From positions 2,876,919-2,940,918 of the forward strand of contig CACVBU010000050.1 in NCBI GenBank assembly GCA_902728285.1: a stretch of 64,000 nucleotides of DNA. Reading direction: 5' to 3'. The notes under the pieces are model-generated. The model was not told where the DNA came from. It did not search any database and saw only the letters and a list, made by a program, of their open reading frames with translations. Positions 31,414-43,881 of the stretch are shown in pieces. Made by a program: the position numbers and the translations under genes. Source of the DNA: Clytia hemisphaerica (Eukaryota; Cnidaria; Hydrozoa; Leptothecata; Clytiidae). How positions within the stretch are numbered: the first letter of the stretch is position 1; every line of letters begins with the position of its first letter.

Positions 31414-31597
31414 TTACATCTGGTAGGTCCATTCAGCATGTTTCTTGTTTAATTCAGAGCCTATGCCTTTTTATAGAATGATATATAACATAATTGTTAC
31501 TATTTGACAGAAACCTTTACCTAGCTGATCTGTAAGGTTTTAATTTTAAATTTAGTCTATATTGTCATGTTAATTAGATTTACTTTTCCATTTTCAG

Positions 31598-32865
31598 GAA
31601 CCAAATCAAGATTATTTTTCAATAATTCAAGAATGGCTGATGTTTACCATTGGGTTGGTTCCATGTCCATGGATCCTGAGTTCTTCCAAATTGTTGATTA
31701 TGATTGTAAGGTACACTTCCCTGATTCTATTGCAACGTCAGGTGTTTACAATGTTAAACCTATCGAAGAAGCAATGAATTTGTCCGAATCCGGAGAAGTG
31801 GGATTTGGTGAGTTCTTACCTGCAGGGAATAAGGTTGTTTGTTCCAAAGAAGAGTTGGAAAGCCTAAGAAAAACCGAAAGAGAGTGCTTGTCAATTGACA
31901 ATGGAACAAACTTTGAGTTTGTCTCGCGAGAGAACAGTTACAACGATATGTTGAAGCTTTACAGAAAAAGAGGTATAACAACGAAGAATGTAGTAATTGA
32001 GTTTAATGACGAATCAGGTGAAGGTGATGGTGTTAGTAGAGATGTTTTTGCAGCTTTTTTTGGAGAGCTCTACACGAAGATGGACGGTGATAACGAGAAA
32101 ATTCCAACTATCGACATGGATGAAACTGATTTAGAGGTTATTGGAAAGGTAATAACGCATGCCTATTTGCTTCATGGTCTATATCCATTCAAGATAGCAC
32201 ACTGCGCAATGAAATTTGAATTGTTTGGAAATCTAGATGATGAAGACCTTGTACGTAGTTTTCTAAACTACCTGCCAGCGAACGAACGCAAAACTATTAA
32301 TGATTTTGCCGATGGAAAGGTAGATAGTGTTCAATCTATCACAAACATTCTAAGTGAAGCTAGATGTTTTCAAAAGCCTACCAGTGAAAACATATTCAGA
32401 TTATGTAGAGAAACTGCTAACCGACTTTTGATAAAACAGCCATTTTTTGCTTTCAAAACAATGGTCGAAAGTATGGGTCTTTTCTGGAAAAAGCTCACAC
32501 CAGAAATGTTCGACATTTGCTTGCTGTCGACGAAACCTTGTGCAAAATCAATCATTAAAACACTAGACTCTAATGAGCACTGTGTCCTCGATGGCAAAAT
32601 CACCACACATCTACATCGTTTTATAGAAAGTGTTAGTGAAGATGAACTAGCATCGTTTGTTAGATTCACGACTGGGACGTCATCACTCGTCGAAGGAGAA
32701 AAGCTTAAAGTTAACTTTGTAGAAGCAACCTATTTTGCACCTAAATCTTCGACATGTTTTAAAATCCTAACTCTGCCAAGAATGGTCACGAGTTTCATGA
32801 GATTTAGGCAAGAATTTCTTTCAGTTTTAAGCAACAAGTTATCCTGGAGACTTCACGACGATTAG
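31598..32865 (+). CDS. HECT-domain protein (E3 ubiquitin ligase-like), last or only exon
   Basis: The open frame gives 410 aa from ATG 31633 (MADVYHWVGSMSMDPEFF). A TTTTCAG splice acceptor ends at 31597 and the frame is open back to it, so this may be the 3' exon of a longer gene; the upstream exon was not found. Residues about 100-200 (NVVIEFNDESGEGDGVSRDVF, then LYTKMDG) match the start of a HECT N-lobe. The C-lobe ends with FTTGTSSL and the catalytic-type TCFKILTLP (C375), as in HECT ligases that form a ubiquitin thioester. Similar intronless HECT/G2E3-like genes are numerous in cnidarians and fishes and often lie among transposons. MITE copies flank it on both sides. No frame damage is seen. 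Confidence 0.8.
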
Positions 32866-33703
32866 GATCGAGCTCTACCGTCATCTTTCACGATTTATTT
32901 ATTCTGTTCTTTTGTTGACAATATACTGTCTGAAGTAAATGTTTTACAGGGGTATTTCTGTATTTTCTTAGTTTGTTTGTAGTTACCCTAGCGATTAGGG
33001 TTTGGATGAATAGATAACGAAAATGGGGTCATTATTGTCAAACTTGGTTAGGATCCTCAAATTGATTTTTACTTGGAACATGCGTTAAAACTTGTATCAA
33101 TTTCATTTGTAAAACTCTAATTTTCACATTTTGACGTTTTCAAATTGGTAACATTCTGTTTCCTATGTTTTTGAGGTGTGACAGTAATTATTGACTCTTT
33201 ATTTCTTACATTGTTTATCTTTATTTCCTTAATATTTATAGCAAAGAGGTTTTTACAAGAATATTTTGACTTTTACACTCTTTCTTTTGTTAACATTTTG
33301 TTAGGCCTTTTTATTGGACTGTGATAAATGAAATATTATTTTGAGCTTTGTCATTAGTTTTACTGTTTTGCTAAAGGAATTAACATTTGGTAAAACTTTT
33401 TAGAAAATCGTAAGAGCTCATTGAAATTGTGTTCCCTTGACAACAATGTTGACACCAAATCCCTTATGGCTCCTAACATCACAAAGTTCTATTTTTATTT
33501 TCGTATTTATGTTATTGTATGCTGATTTATGTCTTATTTTTTTCAAAATTTATCATTTATTCCTATGCTCGATACGACTTTCCTGTCGTAATGGATCATT
33601 TCATTGTCCATTATATCCCATCCTGATAACATTCGGTGGGGTTTGACATTTTGTTTTATTTGATTGTCTTCATCAAAAGTTTTGAGAAGAATTGGCACCT
33701 ACC
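32866..33703. other. 3' flank of the HECT gene, no further feature
   Basis: AT-rich. Poly(A)-signal-like AATAAA words are absent just after the stop; ATTTATTTATTC lies 25 bases downstream. The open frame 33437-33646 has no recognised similarity. Confidence 0.35.
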
Positions 33704-33707
33704 TTAA

Positions 33708-34303
33708 GGGAATAAATTAATGCGGAATTTATTAATGCGGGTGACCCCCAAAGAAATTTATGTTTTGCGGGAAAAAAATAATGCGACTTGGGTCAGCTAT
33801 TGCGGAATTTATTAATGCGAGAGAAAGCTTCAATAGCGCATCGCGCTGAATCTAAAAATATACTTTATTTTTGACATAATCATTACTCTCGATGTGTTTG
33901 TGCGAGTTCCATATATAACGTATATAACAACTTGCATGTATCTTTAATTGAGCCGCGTTGAATTGTGGGATTGCAACTCGTACAAATGTCAAAAAAAGTG
34001 AAAAGTAATAATTATGACGTATGCATTGCGGAGCGCTATTGGTTTTTATGGAAGGATCTTTAATGCATTCAAGCAACTACTTTAGGCGCTTATTACGTTT
34101 TAAATAATTTCAAATATGGAAATACAAGTGACTTTGCCTTTGAGTCTAGAAATTGAATATTTTTTCTCTAAAATCAGCAATATTTTAGAGAAAAAAATGC
34201 GAATTTACTAATGCAAACGACCGAAATTTTAAAGTTTTGCGAAATTTAATTTTGCGAAAAATGGCCAAATTCGCATCAATTAATTCCGCATTAATTTATT
34301 CCC
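33708..34303. mobile_element. TTAA-type MITE, copy B
   Basis: The left end, after TTAA (33704-33707), is GGGAATAAATTAATGCGGAA. The right end is TTCCGCATTAATTTATTCCC followed by TGAA. Both ends match copy A at 30755-31413, including the GACCCCCAAA word near the left and ACGACC..AAATTTT near the right. The interior is shorter and lacks the CCGCCAAATTAA block, so that block is probably an insertion in copy A. Confidence 0.7.
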
Positions 34304-35636
34304 TGAAGGTATGCGAGAGAGCGAAAGAACATAAATTTTCGTAATCACTTGTGCAAGATCTACTTTTATGCTTTATGATGCACCATTAGTTTTTTAATGA
34401 TATATTAGGTTATTTTATTGACATAAAATTAAATTACAAGTACTCTTCCTCGTTCAATTTCTTTTTCATAATTTTTTTTCGTTTTGCATCTATCACAGGT
34501 GGTGTCAGTTCTTATGCTCGAGCTTATCTCAGGACTTTTTTTACATGGCAATGCCCAAAATTTGACGCAGCCCGATTTTCAAAAAAAAATTACCGGTTGT
34601 TAGGGGGGGGGGGAAATGTGGTTTTTCTAATTTTCTTGAGATTTTATAATTTGTTTTTTCTGAGTCCAATTATTGCGGAAATTCGGCTGGGAGAATATCC
34701 AGAAATATGCCGAAATTTACCGTTTTTACGTATTTTCATGACAATTTGTCACCCTATTCCATGATAAGGTACGCGTATGTCTGATAACCTATTTATCATT
34801 CATGGCAAAAATTATGTAATCAAAATGTTTGTTAACTACTCTTCTGTGCTTAATTGTAAGGGGGTGATTTTAAATTTTTTTAGGAAAAATCCCCCCAATA
34901 GCATTTCCCCCCATTTTATGAAATTTCACTGAAAAAGTACCAAAACCTTCATTTTCCTAGGGTTTTTTGGGAAAGTCACCCCACTTCTGCGGGGATTAAA
35001 TTTCGCGGATTTCACAGATTTGGGTGTCATCCACGAAAATCCGCGAAGTCTAGTCTCAACAGAAATTTGAGTAGGCCTTATCCGCGAAATATTTCTAAAA
35101 AAATAAACTCAAAAAATGTTGAATAAATACTTTTTGAATGTTTACTGGAATCGATGCCACTTTTGTTTGACAATATTTTCACGATTTCGTTGCCTTTAGA
35201 GTTAAATCATGCATGCTGGTCTTTAAAATACGTATTGTTAGCACTTCTTGGATTTCCAAGACCCTGAAATTCCCCAAACAATTTTACTCCTTTGCAAAAC
35301 AATTTCACGAGTAAAATTCATTAACTCGTCTAGCTTATTTCAAACGCACATTTTTCGTTTCATTTAACTCAGTTGAGCATATTCGGTTAGAATAAAGACA
35401 TAATTCATTGAAGATTTTACCTGAATAAATCGTCTGTTTCGTCTAGCTCTCCAGAATGTCCTTATTTTATGAATGATAAATAATACACCTTAGTGGATCA
35501 AGATAAAAAACTTCGAATGAAACGTCACAAATAGAATTTTAAAAAGTTTCCCTTTTGAATCCTCAAGATATGTTCTAAACTATAAAGAATGACTCAAAAC
35601 GGTTTAGTTTCGTAACTTATGAGGAAGTTTAATCAC
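34304..35636. other. Non-coding stretch with a TTCGCGGATTT repeat remnant
   Basis: At 34985-35110 it shares ATTTCGCGGATTT, TTTGGGTGTCATCC and CTTATCCGCGAAATA with 47545-47650. At 35165-35215 ATATTTTCACGATTTCGT is shared with 57200-57260. These are decayed members of one dispersed family. No gene is visible in the rest. Confidence 0.5.
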
Positions 35637-38600
35637 CTTGAAATGACTCATCCAGTATTGCGTCACTGTTGGCCGAAGCTTGCTCCAGTATGCTTCAATT
35701 CTCTAAAAATAGATAAAAACAATCTCAAAATCCCCATTGTATGGTGTGCGCAAAAGGCTTTTCAAGAAAAATTTACCTTGGGGTCGTCAAACTTAACATT
35801 TATGTAATTTGACTGTTATTAGAAATTATTGAACTTTGACACTCATAATTCTTTTAATTACCTTCTAAGTGAGTCAGCCAGCCCCTATATATCTAGACAT
35901 TTGGCTTTTAATCGATCCCTTATCCTTATCCCTCGATACCCAATATCCTCAACATCCACACAAATATTTCATAAAATCAATAATTTGCAATAATTCTGGA
36001 CATTTTGCTTCAAATACAGTATTTTAGTATGATTCCCTGACAATTCCCCTTGGCAAATCCCCTCATCCGGTGAAGCCCCCCCCCCCCGCAGACACTGCCA
36101 CCTGGTGAACCCCCCAGAAAATTTCTCCTCAGTGAATTCCCACTCGAATATTTTAAACATATTTTGAAAAGCAGATTTCATTAAAATAAAAAATGTTACC
36201 AAGAACACAATTTTTACTGCGTACTGCGCTAATAAATTTACCCATCAATGCAGCCATGTATTGCGAATCCATAAGGATTAAGCTTATCATATCCGTCCAT
36301 GTGCCATAATTCATTTGGGCCCTGAATGAAAAATACAAGATCGGTAAATACATAAAAGAGACAAAGAAATAATCGACAAGTGTAAAATACATCGGAATGC
36401 CCTTTTACCTACCCGTGAAACCCAGATGTTGAAATTCTAAAGCCAAAATACCCACGGGTGTAGTATATTCACTATTGTGTAGATAAAACAAACCATTTTA
36501 GTAAAATTTCCTAATAAAATTGTAAAAAATTGTAAAAAAAATAACAAAATTTGCTATCAACACAACCCCTCCTGAAAAGGGCTTTTTACAGAGGGTAAAT
36601 GTCAGAGATTACAAAGAGTAATCTTTGTAAAATCGTTATTGAATATTTTTGTTTTTTTACCTATCAGTAGTAAATAAATGGGGATTTTATGGCTTGACTG
36701 ATTCAGTAGGAAATAGCCCTAAATCTAAGTGCAAAAATGAGTTTACTAACCTTACAACCATATGTCCTACGTAGAAGCCTTCTTTTTTTTCTGCTGTCCA
36801 CACCTTCAGGGTTCAAAGGGCCTAATATCTGCCTCACCTGTTCCCTAGAAAAAATTACATATGATAAAAAATAGTGTGTCAAATTTAATGGTTTGTAAGA
36901 GGACTTATGGTCAGTCTTTGTTGCAGTATCTTTTTTTTCAAAGAACAGACAAATTCTAGTTACCAGTTGTTCGAAAAATTGACAGAAGAATGAATTAAAT
37001 GGATTTAACATTCATAACATTTTAACCCGGTTATTACCATAATGGCTTTGAGGCCTGAACTTGGGCAAAAGATGTACGATACAGTTAATATTAACATTAT
37101 AAAAAGGATACTTCAACTCGTGGAAGGGAAGAAGTTAACTACTAGATTGTTTGCTCACTCGACTGTTTTGAAAAAAAAAATTAATTTATACCAGAGGAAA
37201 ATGTGGACCAAGAATCAATTCTTTTTGTGTCGTCTATCTTAATTGATCTAAATTTAGTTATAACTTTGGTTGCAAATTAGCAAGTTTGTCAACACAATCA
37301 ATGACACAATCATAGACTTTATTAAATTTCAAGTCTCCATTTCTTGAACTCTTATCCATAATTTTTATGATACACTCGTAACAGCCAAATCTAAATGAAG
37401 TTTCTTTTTTACAGTCAATATAACTTTTAAAATTTGAGGAGCAATTATAACGATTTTGTCCAATAAAAATTTCCTACATTTTACTCAAAGATACTCACCT
37501 GGATGTATTGAGATGATATTTAATGATAAGTTTTCGGTGCATACTGCAATATCCAAGGTTGCAACCATCACTTAGGAGCTCAGACTGAAAGTAAGTAAAA
37601 AAAAAAAGGATCCTGTATTTTTTTTCTTTTGAGACATGTCGTATAGTTGCTCATCCTAGATCTCTTGTGCGGAAATTCTACATCAGTTTTTTGTTATTCT
37701 TCAAAAGAACTTGCAGAGAGAAGTTCAAGTCAATACTTTATAAAAATTAAATTCCCAAATTTATCTTCCTCCTTTAAATCCCTGATAATGGTTATGATTT
37801 TTAAGGTCAAAAAAGTTTAACACACAAACAAGCAAACATACCTGTATAACCTCAGTAAAATCAGCAATATTTTCATCATTGTTCAATCTTCTTCTTAAGT
37901 TGTATCTCTTCAAAATTCGTTTCAATTGTCTTAAACTTAACAAAAGAAGCAGATGAGATGAAGTTTTATAAGATACTTCACTAATTGGTCATTTGAAGTA
38001 ATAAACATCATGATGCGTTATTTAGAAAAAAAGTAACAAAATTGTTTTATTACTGGTTAACGACCAACCAAATCAAATAAGGGCTTGTAAAAACTCCATC
38101 TCGTCCCAAAAGAAGACAATATCTTTTGGATTTATGTTATCATTTTCATTCACATCAGGTAATATATAGTATAGTTGACAGTCACAATAAACGATAAGAT
38201 ACCGGGTGCGCCACAAAAAAGTTTCTCTCTTTAAAACTAATTTTCTAGAAATCTAAAGATTTTAAAAGAACCATTCCTATTTTACTGGAAAGAAGAAAGA
38301 TAAACTTAAATTTTGATGGGTCATTTATTAAATTCGATTAATTAGATCAAAAGTTATGCTCAATTGAATAAAAAAGTTACTTTCTGAAAGTGCTCGAAAA
38401 CGTTGAAAATCAACCTATCAAATTTTTGTATTAAAATTGGCAATCGCAATAACCTTTACATGATTAAAAGCATTTTTCAGTGATTAAACACATAAAATTT
38501 CGAAACTAAAAGGCCAAAGGGGTTTAAAATCTTCATCAAAATCACTTTAATTTACTTTTACCGAAATTTTCCTCCGATTTTCGGTTTTAGATTGGATACA

Positions 38601-39709
38601 GTCTATGTAAGGCTGGATCTACCTCGAAACCAATATTTGGTGTATATTTATGAATTCTACCAGATTTTTTAGAATTTTTCAACGAATTTTCTGCCTTTTA
38701 TTGAAATTCAACTTTCCTTTACATAACAAAAGGTCATATAGACAGCTAATTATCATTTTTAATGACTGAAACAAAGATAATGATGTACATGTAATTATGC
38801 TTCTGTTTAATTTGATAGGTCGATTTTAAACGTTTTTTAACAATTTCAGAAAGTAACTTTTTATTCGATTGAACATAACTTTTGATCTAATTAATCGAAT
38901 TTAATAAATGACCAATCAAAATTTAAGTTTATCTTTCTTCTTTCCAGTAAAGTAGGAATGGTTCTTTTAAAATCTTTAGATTTCTAGAAAATTAGTTTTA
39001 AAGACAGAAACTTTTTTGTGGCGCACCCGGTATCTCCCTTCGGAAACATAAAAAAGCAACAAAAATAATTATTTGTGTCTCTATCCGGGGGAGGGGTACT
39101 TAGGCAAAATTGGGTAGGGGGACGCACCGCTGGTCAGGATCCCTTTTTTAAGTTCTGAAGTTATCTTACAGGGTCCCAATTTTAATAATTTTCAAGAAGT
39201 GCATCTGAAAGGGTCGACTTTTGGTAATTATTTTTGACAATTTTCAGGGTGAAAATTAGAAATTTCTCAATTTTTCGTCTACTAATCTACTTAATCATTT
39301 TTAAAATTTAAATTTTCAAATTTTCTTTTTGACAGGGTCCATTTTTTGACCTCCAGCGGCATTTCCCTGTTGGGAGCTTTGACTGATAGGTATACTTTGG
39401 TCGTGCAAACTTTAAGGCAAAAGATTTCTAAATTTACAACATAAAATTTTGCAAATTTGAGGAAAAAATCTATTTCATGAACATAATTTTTGCAAATCAA
39501 ATCAACAATTATAGTCTATAGGGTGTAAGAGAGAGCATAAATCAAAAAATTATATATATATAAGGAATTCATTTGAAAGTCATAATTAAATATTATTTTT
39601 TATTTGAATGATACATACCTTAAATCTAAGTTATTCCACTTGAGTAAGAAGGCTAAAATCTCCTTGTATGCAAGACCTTCATGGAAAAGACCAATGATAA
39701 TGTTATCTC
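35637..39709 (-). CDS. Integrase-core gene (retroviral-integrase-like), multi-exon, incomplete
   Basis: Minus-strand exons with good splice borders and matching phases: 39709-39619, 37935-37842, 37584-37499, 36844-36751, 36321-36242, then 35702-35637. In order they encode an HTH-like FHEGLAYKEILAFL and LRQLKRILKRYNL, then LLSDGCNLGYCSMHRKL, then VRQILGPLNPEGVDSR with RRTYG, then GPNELWHMDGYDKLNPYGF (first catalytic aspartate in W-H-M-D), and RIEAYWSKLRPTVTQYW. This is the layout of the integrase-core proteins common in cnidarian and fish genomes, akin to IS3EU/Ginger-type transposases (family call tentative). The exon carrying the other two catalytic residues was not found between 35702 and 36242, and phases do not join there, so the copy may be defective. 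The first exon lies upstream of 39709. Confidence 0.65.
38202..39030. mobile_element. Tc1/mariner-type MITE with about 200-bp inverted repeats
   Basis: The ends are CCGGGTGCGCCAC and its inverse, flanked by TA (38200-38201 and 39031-39032). Inverted similarity extends roughly 200 bp inward: the CTAGAAATCTAAAGATTTTA, CTGGAAAGAAGAAAGATAAAC and AGTTACTTTCTGAAA blocks are mirrored. The 829-bp element has no open frame of note and lies in the intron between the first two exons of the integrase-core gene. Confidence 0.85.
39066..39365. repeat. Dispersed GGTACTTAGG-family repeat, copy 2
   Basis: It starts CCGGGGGAGGGGTACTTAGGC, has GGATCCCTTTTTTAAGTTCTG and CTGAAAGGGTCGACTTTTGG, and ends near TTTTTTGACCTCCAGCGGC. 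It is a diverged copy of the family seen at 49000 and 58556, also lying in the same intron as the mariner-type MITE. Confidence 0.55.
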
Positions 39710-39927
39710 CTGAAAAATAATTTTGCTCATTTTACCCAAAAGATTTAATATAAGTAGAAAATGAATAATGATCAGTTTTACCCTTTGCCTAAACATGTAG
39801 TCACTGCCACATGTAGTCATGGTGATCTGCTTACCCCCTTTGAAAAGTGGGGGCATACGTCTACACTTGAACACAAACACAGGATATATATGGGATATAT
39901 GGGGCCTGATGTTACTTAAATATATAG

Positions 39928-41080
39928 ATGTTAAGTGCTAAGTTGCCTGTTAAATCAGAGGGCAACGAGGGTAGTGGTCGGTGTGGAGGAAAACGCTGCG
40001 GCGTCTGTCCCTTTATAAAAGAGACAGGTTCATTCTCAGGTAAGGACGGCAAAGAATATAAGATCAGGGCGAAGAACTTGAATTGCAACTCCAAATGTGT
40101 TGTATACTTATTTACCTGCAAAACTTGCCGTATACAATATGTTGGTAGCGCTAGCACTCCTTTTCGATCTAGGTTTAACAATTACAAGTGCTGCCATAGG
40201 AAACACAAATCAGGTTCTATCGTTACCCAAGCCTCCTTTCATGCACATTTCGAACAGGCAGACCATCACGGTATGGATGATTGGGAACTTACTCTAATCG
40301 ATGAGGCTCCAGATCTTCCATCAGTACGCCGTAGGGAGTCATTTTGGCAATATAAACTAAACTCATTTGCTCCCTATGGTCTTAATGATCGAGATGTGCC
40401 GTTAGAGGACTTTGGCTAGATTTAATCCGCACTCCGATTTTTTAGTTTTTTAATTACATAATTCCTTTTTTCTTTATTTTTGGTCGGTACTATTTTTGCC
40501 TTTTGGACATTTATAATTGAGTTTTCTCTGCAAATATGTAATTATATTTGGTGGGTCACAAAAGCGTAGCGAGTAAGGGCCCATTATATACTAGACATTT
40601 CGCTAGTTTTATACCTAGATTATTCTTATAAATGTAATAGTGCTTACTTTAATGTGTTTTTATTTTTTATATTGTCTTGATTTTAGTTGGAGACAATAGA
40701 ATAGTGTTTTTAAATTTTTGTCGAGGAGTATCTGCTTGCACATCATGCCTCCCTTGCTAATTTTAGCTTGTTCTCATGAGAATTTTTCATCATTTCTGTT
40801 TTTTAACACTTTTAAATACCTGTACATAAAGTTTTTTATCAATTAATTTTTCCTTTACAAATTTAATTTCTATTCCCTAAGTATTTCTTTTATCAAACAA
40901 ACCCTTTTATTCTTTTAATAATTTTTTTATTTTTTTTATTCCCTTGACGATTATATTGTTAGCCAGAAATCATGTAAATACTACCTCAGTTTGTACAGAC
41001 TTCATTACTTGACAAAGACAAACGTCGAAATATTGTACACGTGTGTGTGTTTTTTCTGTGAAGCTAAATATATAGATAGA
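39928..41080 (+). pseudogene. Penelope-like element 3' part with GIY-YIG endonuclease
   Basis: Frame 39928-40419 (163 aa) is open. It has the Cys knuckle CGGKRCGVCPF, the GIY-YIG core VVYLFTCKTC then QYVGSA, the RSRFNNYK arginine, HAHFEQADHHG, and the glutamate-containing RRRESFWQYKL followed by GLNDRDVP. This is the C-terminal endonuclease of EN+ Penelope-like elements, which nicks target DNA for TPRT. No RT lies upstream (39720-39927 is non-coding), so the copy is 5'-truncated even though the domain itself is undamaged. The tail to about 41080 (GACAAAGACAAACGTCGAAA, then GTGTGTGTG) resembles Penelope 3' ends. A host-domesticated GIY-YIG gene is less likely. Confidence 0.75.
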
Positions 41081-42948
41081 TAGATTTAATATTTGATTCG
41101 TTCGATTGACACCGTCTGGTTATATATCATATATGCAGACTGCTTTTATCCCAAGGGATATAAAATCATTATATAATTGTGAACGATTCTTTCAGCCCCT
41201 GGCCTTCTGCCAAATCATCTGACTGTACGAAAATTACCTAGACCAGACGTTACTAATCTATAAAATCGATTACAGGTGTATGTACCGCAGAATGTACGTG
41301 AAATTTAGATCTCCTCTATTTTTAGCTGAAATTAGTTTTTCAAATATATTTTTTTATTTTTGTGTATTTTTTATCATAAAATCTCTTCCCAGCACAAAAA
41401 AACTATTTTTTTCAATAGTAGTTTGTTTTTTTTGGTTTGAATTTTTGTAATTTTATTCTAGTGTACCGCAAAATGCCAGTCCGGTAAAATGGTCATATCT
41501 GTATCGATTAAAATCGATAGCTAATCGATAACTAATCGATTGATTAAATATCGATTAAAAACGATAATCGATAAATAATCGGCGCTTAAAAAATTGTTAT
41601 CGATCAGATATAAGATATCGATTATCTCAATCATATATACCGTAAACGGCCATAACTTGCAACACGGACTTAACTTGCAACAGCTTTGTTTATTTACGTG
41701 TTCTCCACGTTGATTGCTTCATTTTCTTTAATTTTTTTCAGGGAATGTTCGAAATGGTAAACTACGCGTTAATCAAGCAAAACAAGCCCGATTGAATAAT
41801 TTGTTGCGAAGATGAAGATGAAAAAGTGAAAATAATTAGGTCACTCCAATAAACCCCCACGCTTGGGCTATTGACGTTCTTTTACGATGCAATTTCTTCT
41901 TTGAAAGAAGAAAGACGAGGCCTTGCTGGATCGAAATCCGCAGCTCGTACAGTTTTTCGTACTTCCGTATTCTTCGATTGAAGTTGCTAGATTACATTTC
42001 ACAACGAAGAGACGTTTCGATGCATAAATTGGATAATTACCAATGCTTACATGTTAAATCAATCAACCATTGTAACTGAAGGATCTCAGCTGAAGTTCTG
42101 CTTCCTAATGTCCCATACGAAAACTAATCATGTTAATAACAAGACTGGTGTCATAAAAGTGCCTCAAAAGAAATCAATAAAATCATTCGTCGTTAAACTG
42201 TAATCATCAATATTACGATCAGGGGGTCAAGGATTGTTCAAGTGCCTTTCTTTTATAAGAAAAATTTAATTGAAATAAGTTCTACAATTCGTTGGATTTA
42301 CGGAAAAAGAATGACCAAAAGATAGGACGGATAAAAAAAGCAACCCTTCAGGAACGAGGAGTAAATATCAGAGCCAATTTTGTAAGAGTATAAGAAATGC
42401 AAGAAGGATACGAGCTTTCGAAAAGAAAAACACACCCTGTACACGCTAATTTTGAATTTTTCTTAAGAACTTTTTTAATCAAAAGTGATTAAACTTTTTT
42501 TTTTTATTAGAACACCTAAAATTTGGCTGAGCCTGGATGTGCTTATTTTTTTTAGCAATTTTCAGCCTAAAATGTTCTTAAATGCGTTCTTAATTTTTCA
42601 GACAATATCATGCAAAGTAAAGAGCACTTAAAATTGGTAAAATTTGGACAATATTTGACTCTCGATTTTAGAAAATCCATCCCTAAGTTCAGTTAAAAAA
42701 GCTTGAAAAAAGGGAAAAATTGTAGTTTCTTATCATTTTTTTCCAAACTGAGACTGGCCATGTTCTTACGATGTTCTTAATTTTTTGACGAATTTCAGCC
42801 TCAATATTCTTATAAACTGGGTTCTAATAAAAAAAAACGTTTATTTTTCCTTCAAACCTGTTCCGAATTTAGTTAATATACAGGGGTGTAAACGAAAGTA
42901 TATGTAACACTGTATATGGACGTTTCGTCGATCGATATAGATTGTACG
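41081..42948. other. Non-coding stretch including an ATCGAT cluster
   Basis: At 41495-41630 the words ATCGATTA, TAATCGATA and TATCGATTA recur about 9 times in 135 bases. The remainder (41640-42948) is AT-rich without recognised genes. AAGAACTTTTTTAATC-like and GTTCTTAAT-like words at 42465-42830 repeat loosely. Confidence 0.45.
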
Positions 42949-43881
42949 ATGGCCCAGAAGGCTCATTATTGCTGCGCGCAAGAACATGATTGTGCACGAG
43001 AAATATGCTGTGCGAGCAAGAGAAGTATATTGTGCGCGCGAGAAGTATATTGTGCGCATGAGAAGTATATTATGGGCGCGAGAAGTATGTTGTGCGTGCA
43101 CAAGTTGGAAATTGTGTGCGAGAAAAAAAATACTGTACGCGGGAGAGCAAAAATCAAAGTAGATGTTTGATTATATTAATTCCGCCCTTTCCGCCCTCCC
43201 TCCTGTAATTCGAGTCTGGAATTTATGATTTAAGTCTGTAGAATACATACCCTATAATACACCCTCAAAACGCATGTTTTTTGACCGATTTCAGCTTAAC
43301 AAGATTCCTTCCTTTGAGTGATCGTTTGCTGATGGTGGCTTGACCTGAGGAAAAATTGGAAAGTGGTAGGTATTATTAATCAGTGTTATTGTCATATGAA
43401 ATGGAAAGCTTTTCTCTTCTTGTCAATGTGGTCGTTTTACATTACATAATGGACCTGTATGTACCACTCTACCATTTTTTGTGATGCTTGATGGTGCTGA
43501 ATGGTTCAAGTTTTGAAAGATTGTTTATCTTTGTATACATTTTGAGGACCCGAATGAAATTACCAGCTACACGATTTCAGGACCGGAATCATTATTTTTG
43601 GAAGTTAAACTATATTATCTTTGCTAATATATGTCTCCTTTGCTTTCGCACTAGACTATTATTCTCTCGCGCACGATAACTAACATCTTCCCGCGCGCAC
43701 AACATACATTTCGCACGCACAACATATTTCTCGCACGCACAACATATTTCTTGCATGTGCAACATATTTCTCGCGCGCACAACATATTTCTCGCTCGCAC
43801 AATATAATTCTCGCTCGCACAGCATATTTCTCGCGCACAGTCATGTTCTCGCGTGCAGCAATAATGAGCCTTCTGGCCCAT
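42949..43881. mobile_element. Foldback element with tandem-repeat arms (GTGCGCGAGAAGTATAT family)
   Basis: The element begins ATGGCCCAGAAGGCTCATTA and ends with its near-exact inverse. Each arm (42949 to about 43100 and about 43665-43881) then carries 6-10 diverged tandem copies of a 20- to 24-base unit of the form TGTGCGCGCGAGAAGTATAT, inverted relative to each other. The centre (43100-43660) is unique and AT-rich. Open frames in the arms encode only the repeat (SRAHNIL-type peptides) and are not genes. A two-copy direct repeat of GGCC..CCTTCACTTCAAGATAG follows at 43876-43930. No target duplication was identified. Confidence 0.8.

Noticed and set aside
42841-43881. Repetitive SRAHNIL-type open frames
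   Set aside because: They are translations of the tandem arms of the foldback element, present on both strands, with no independent support.
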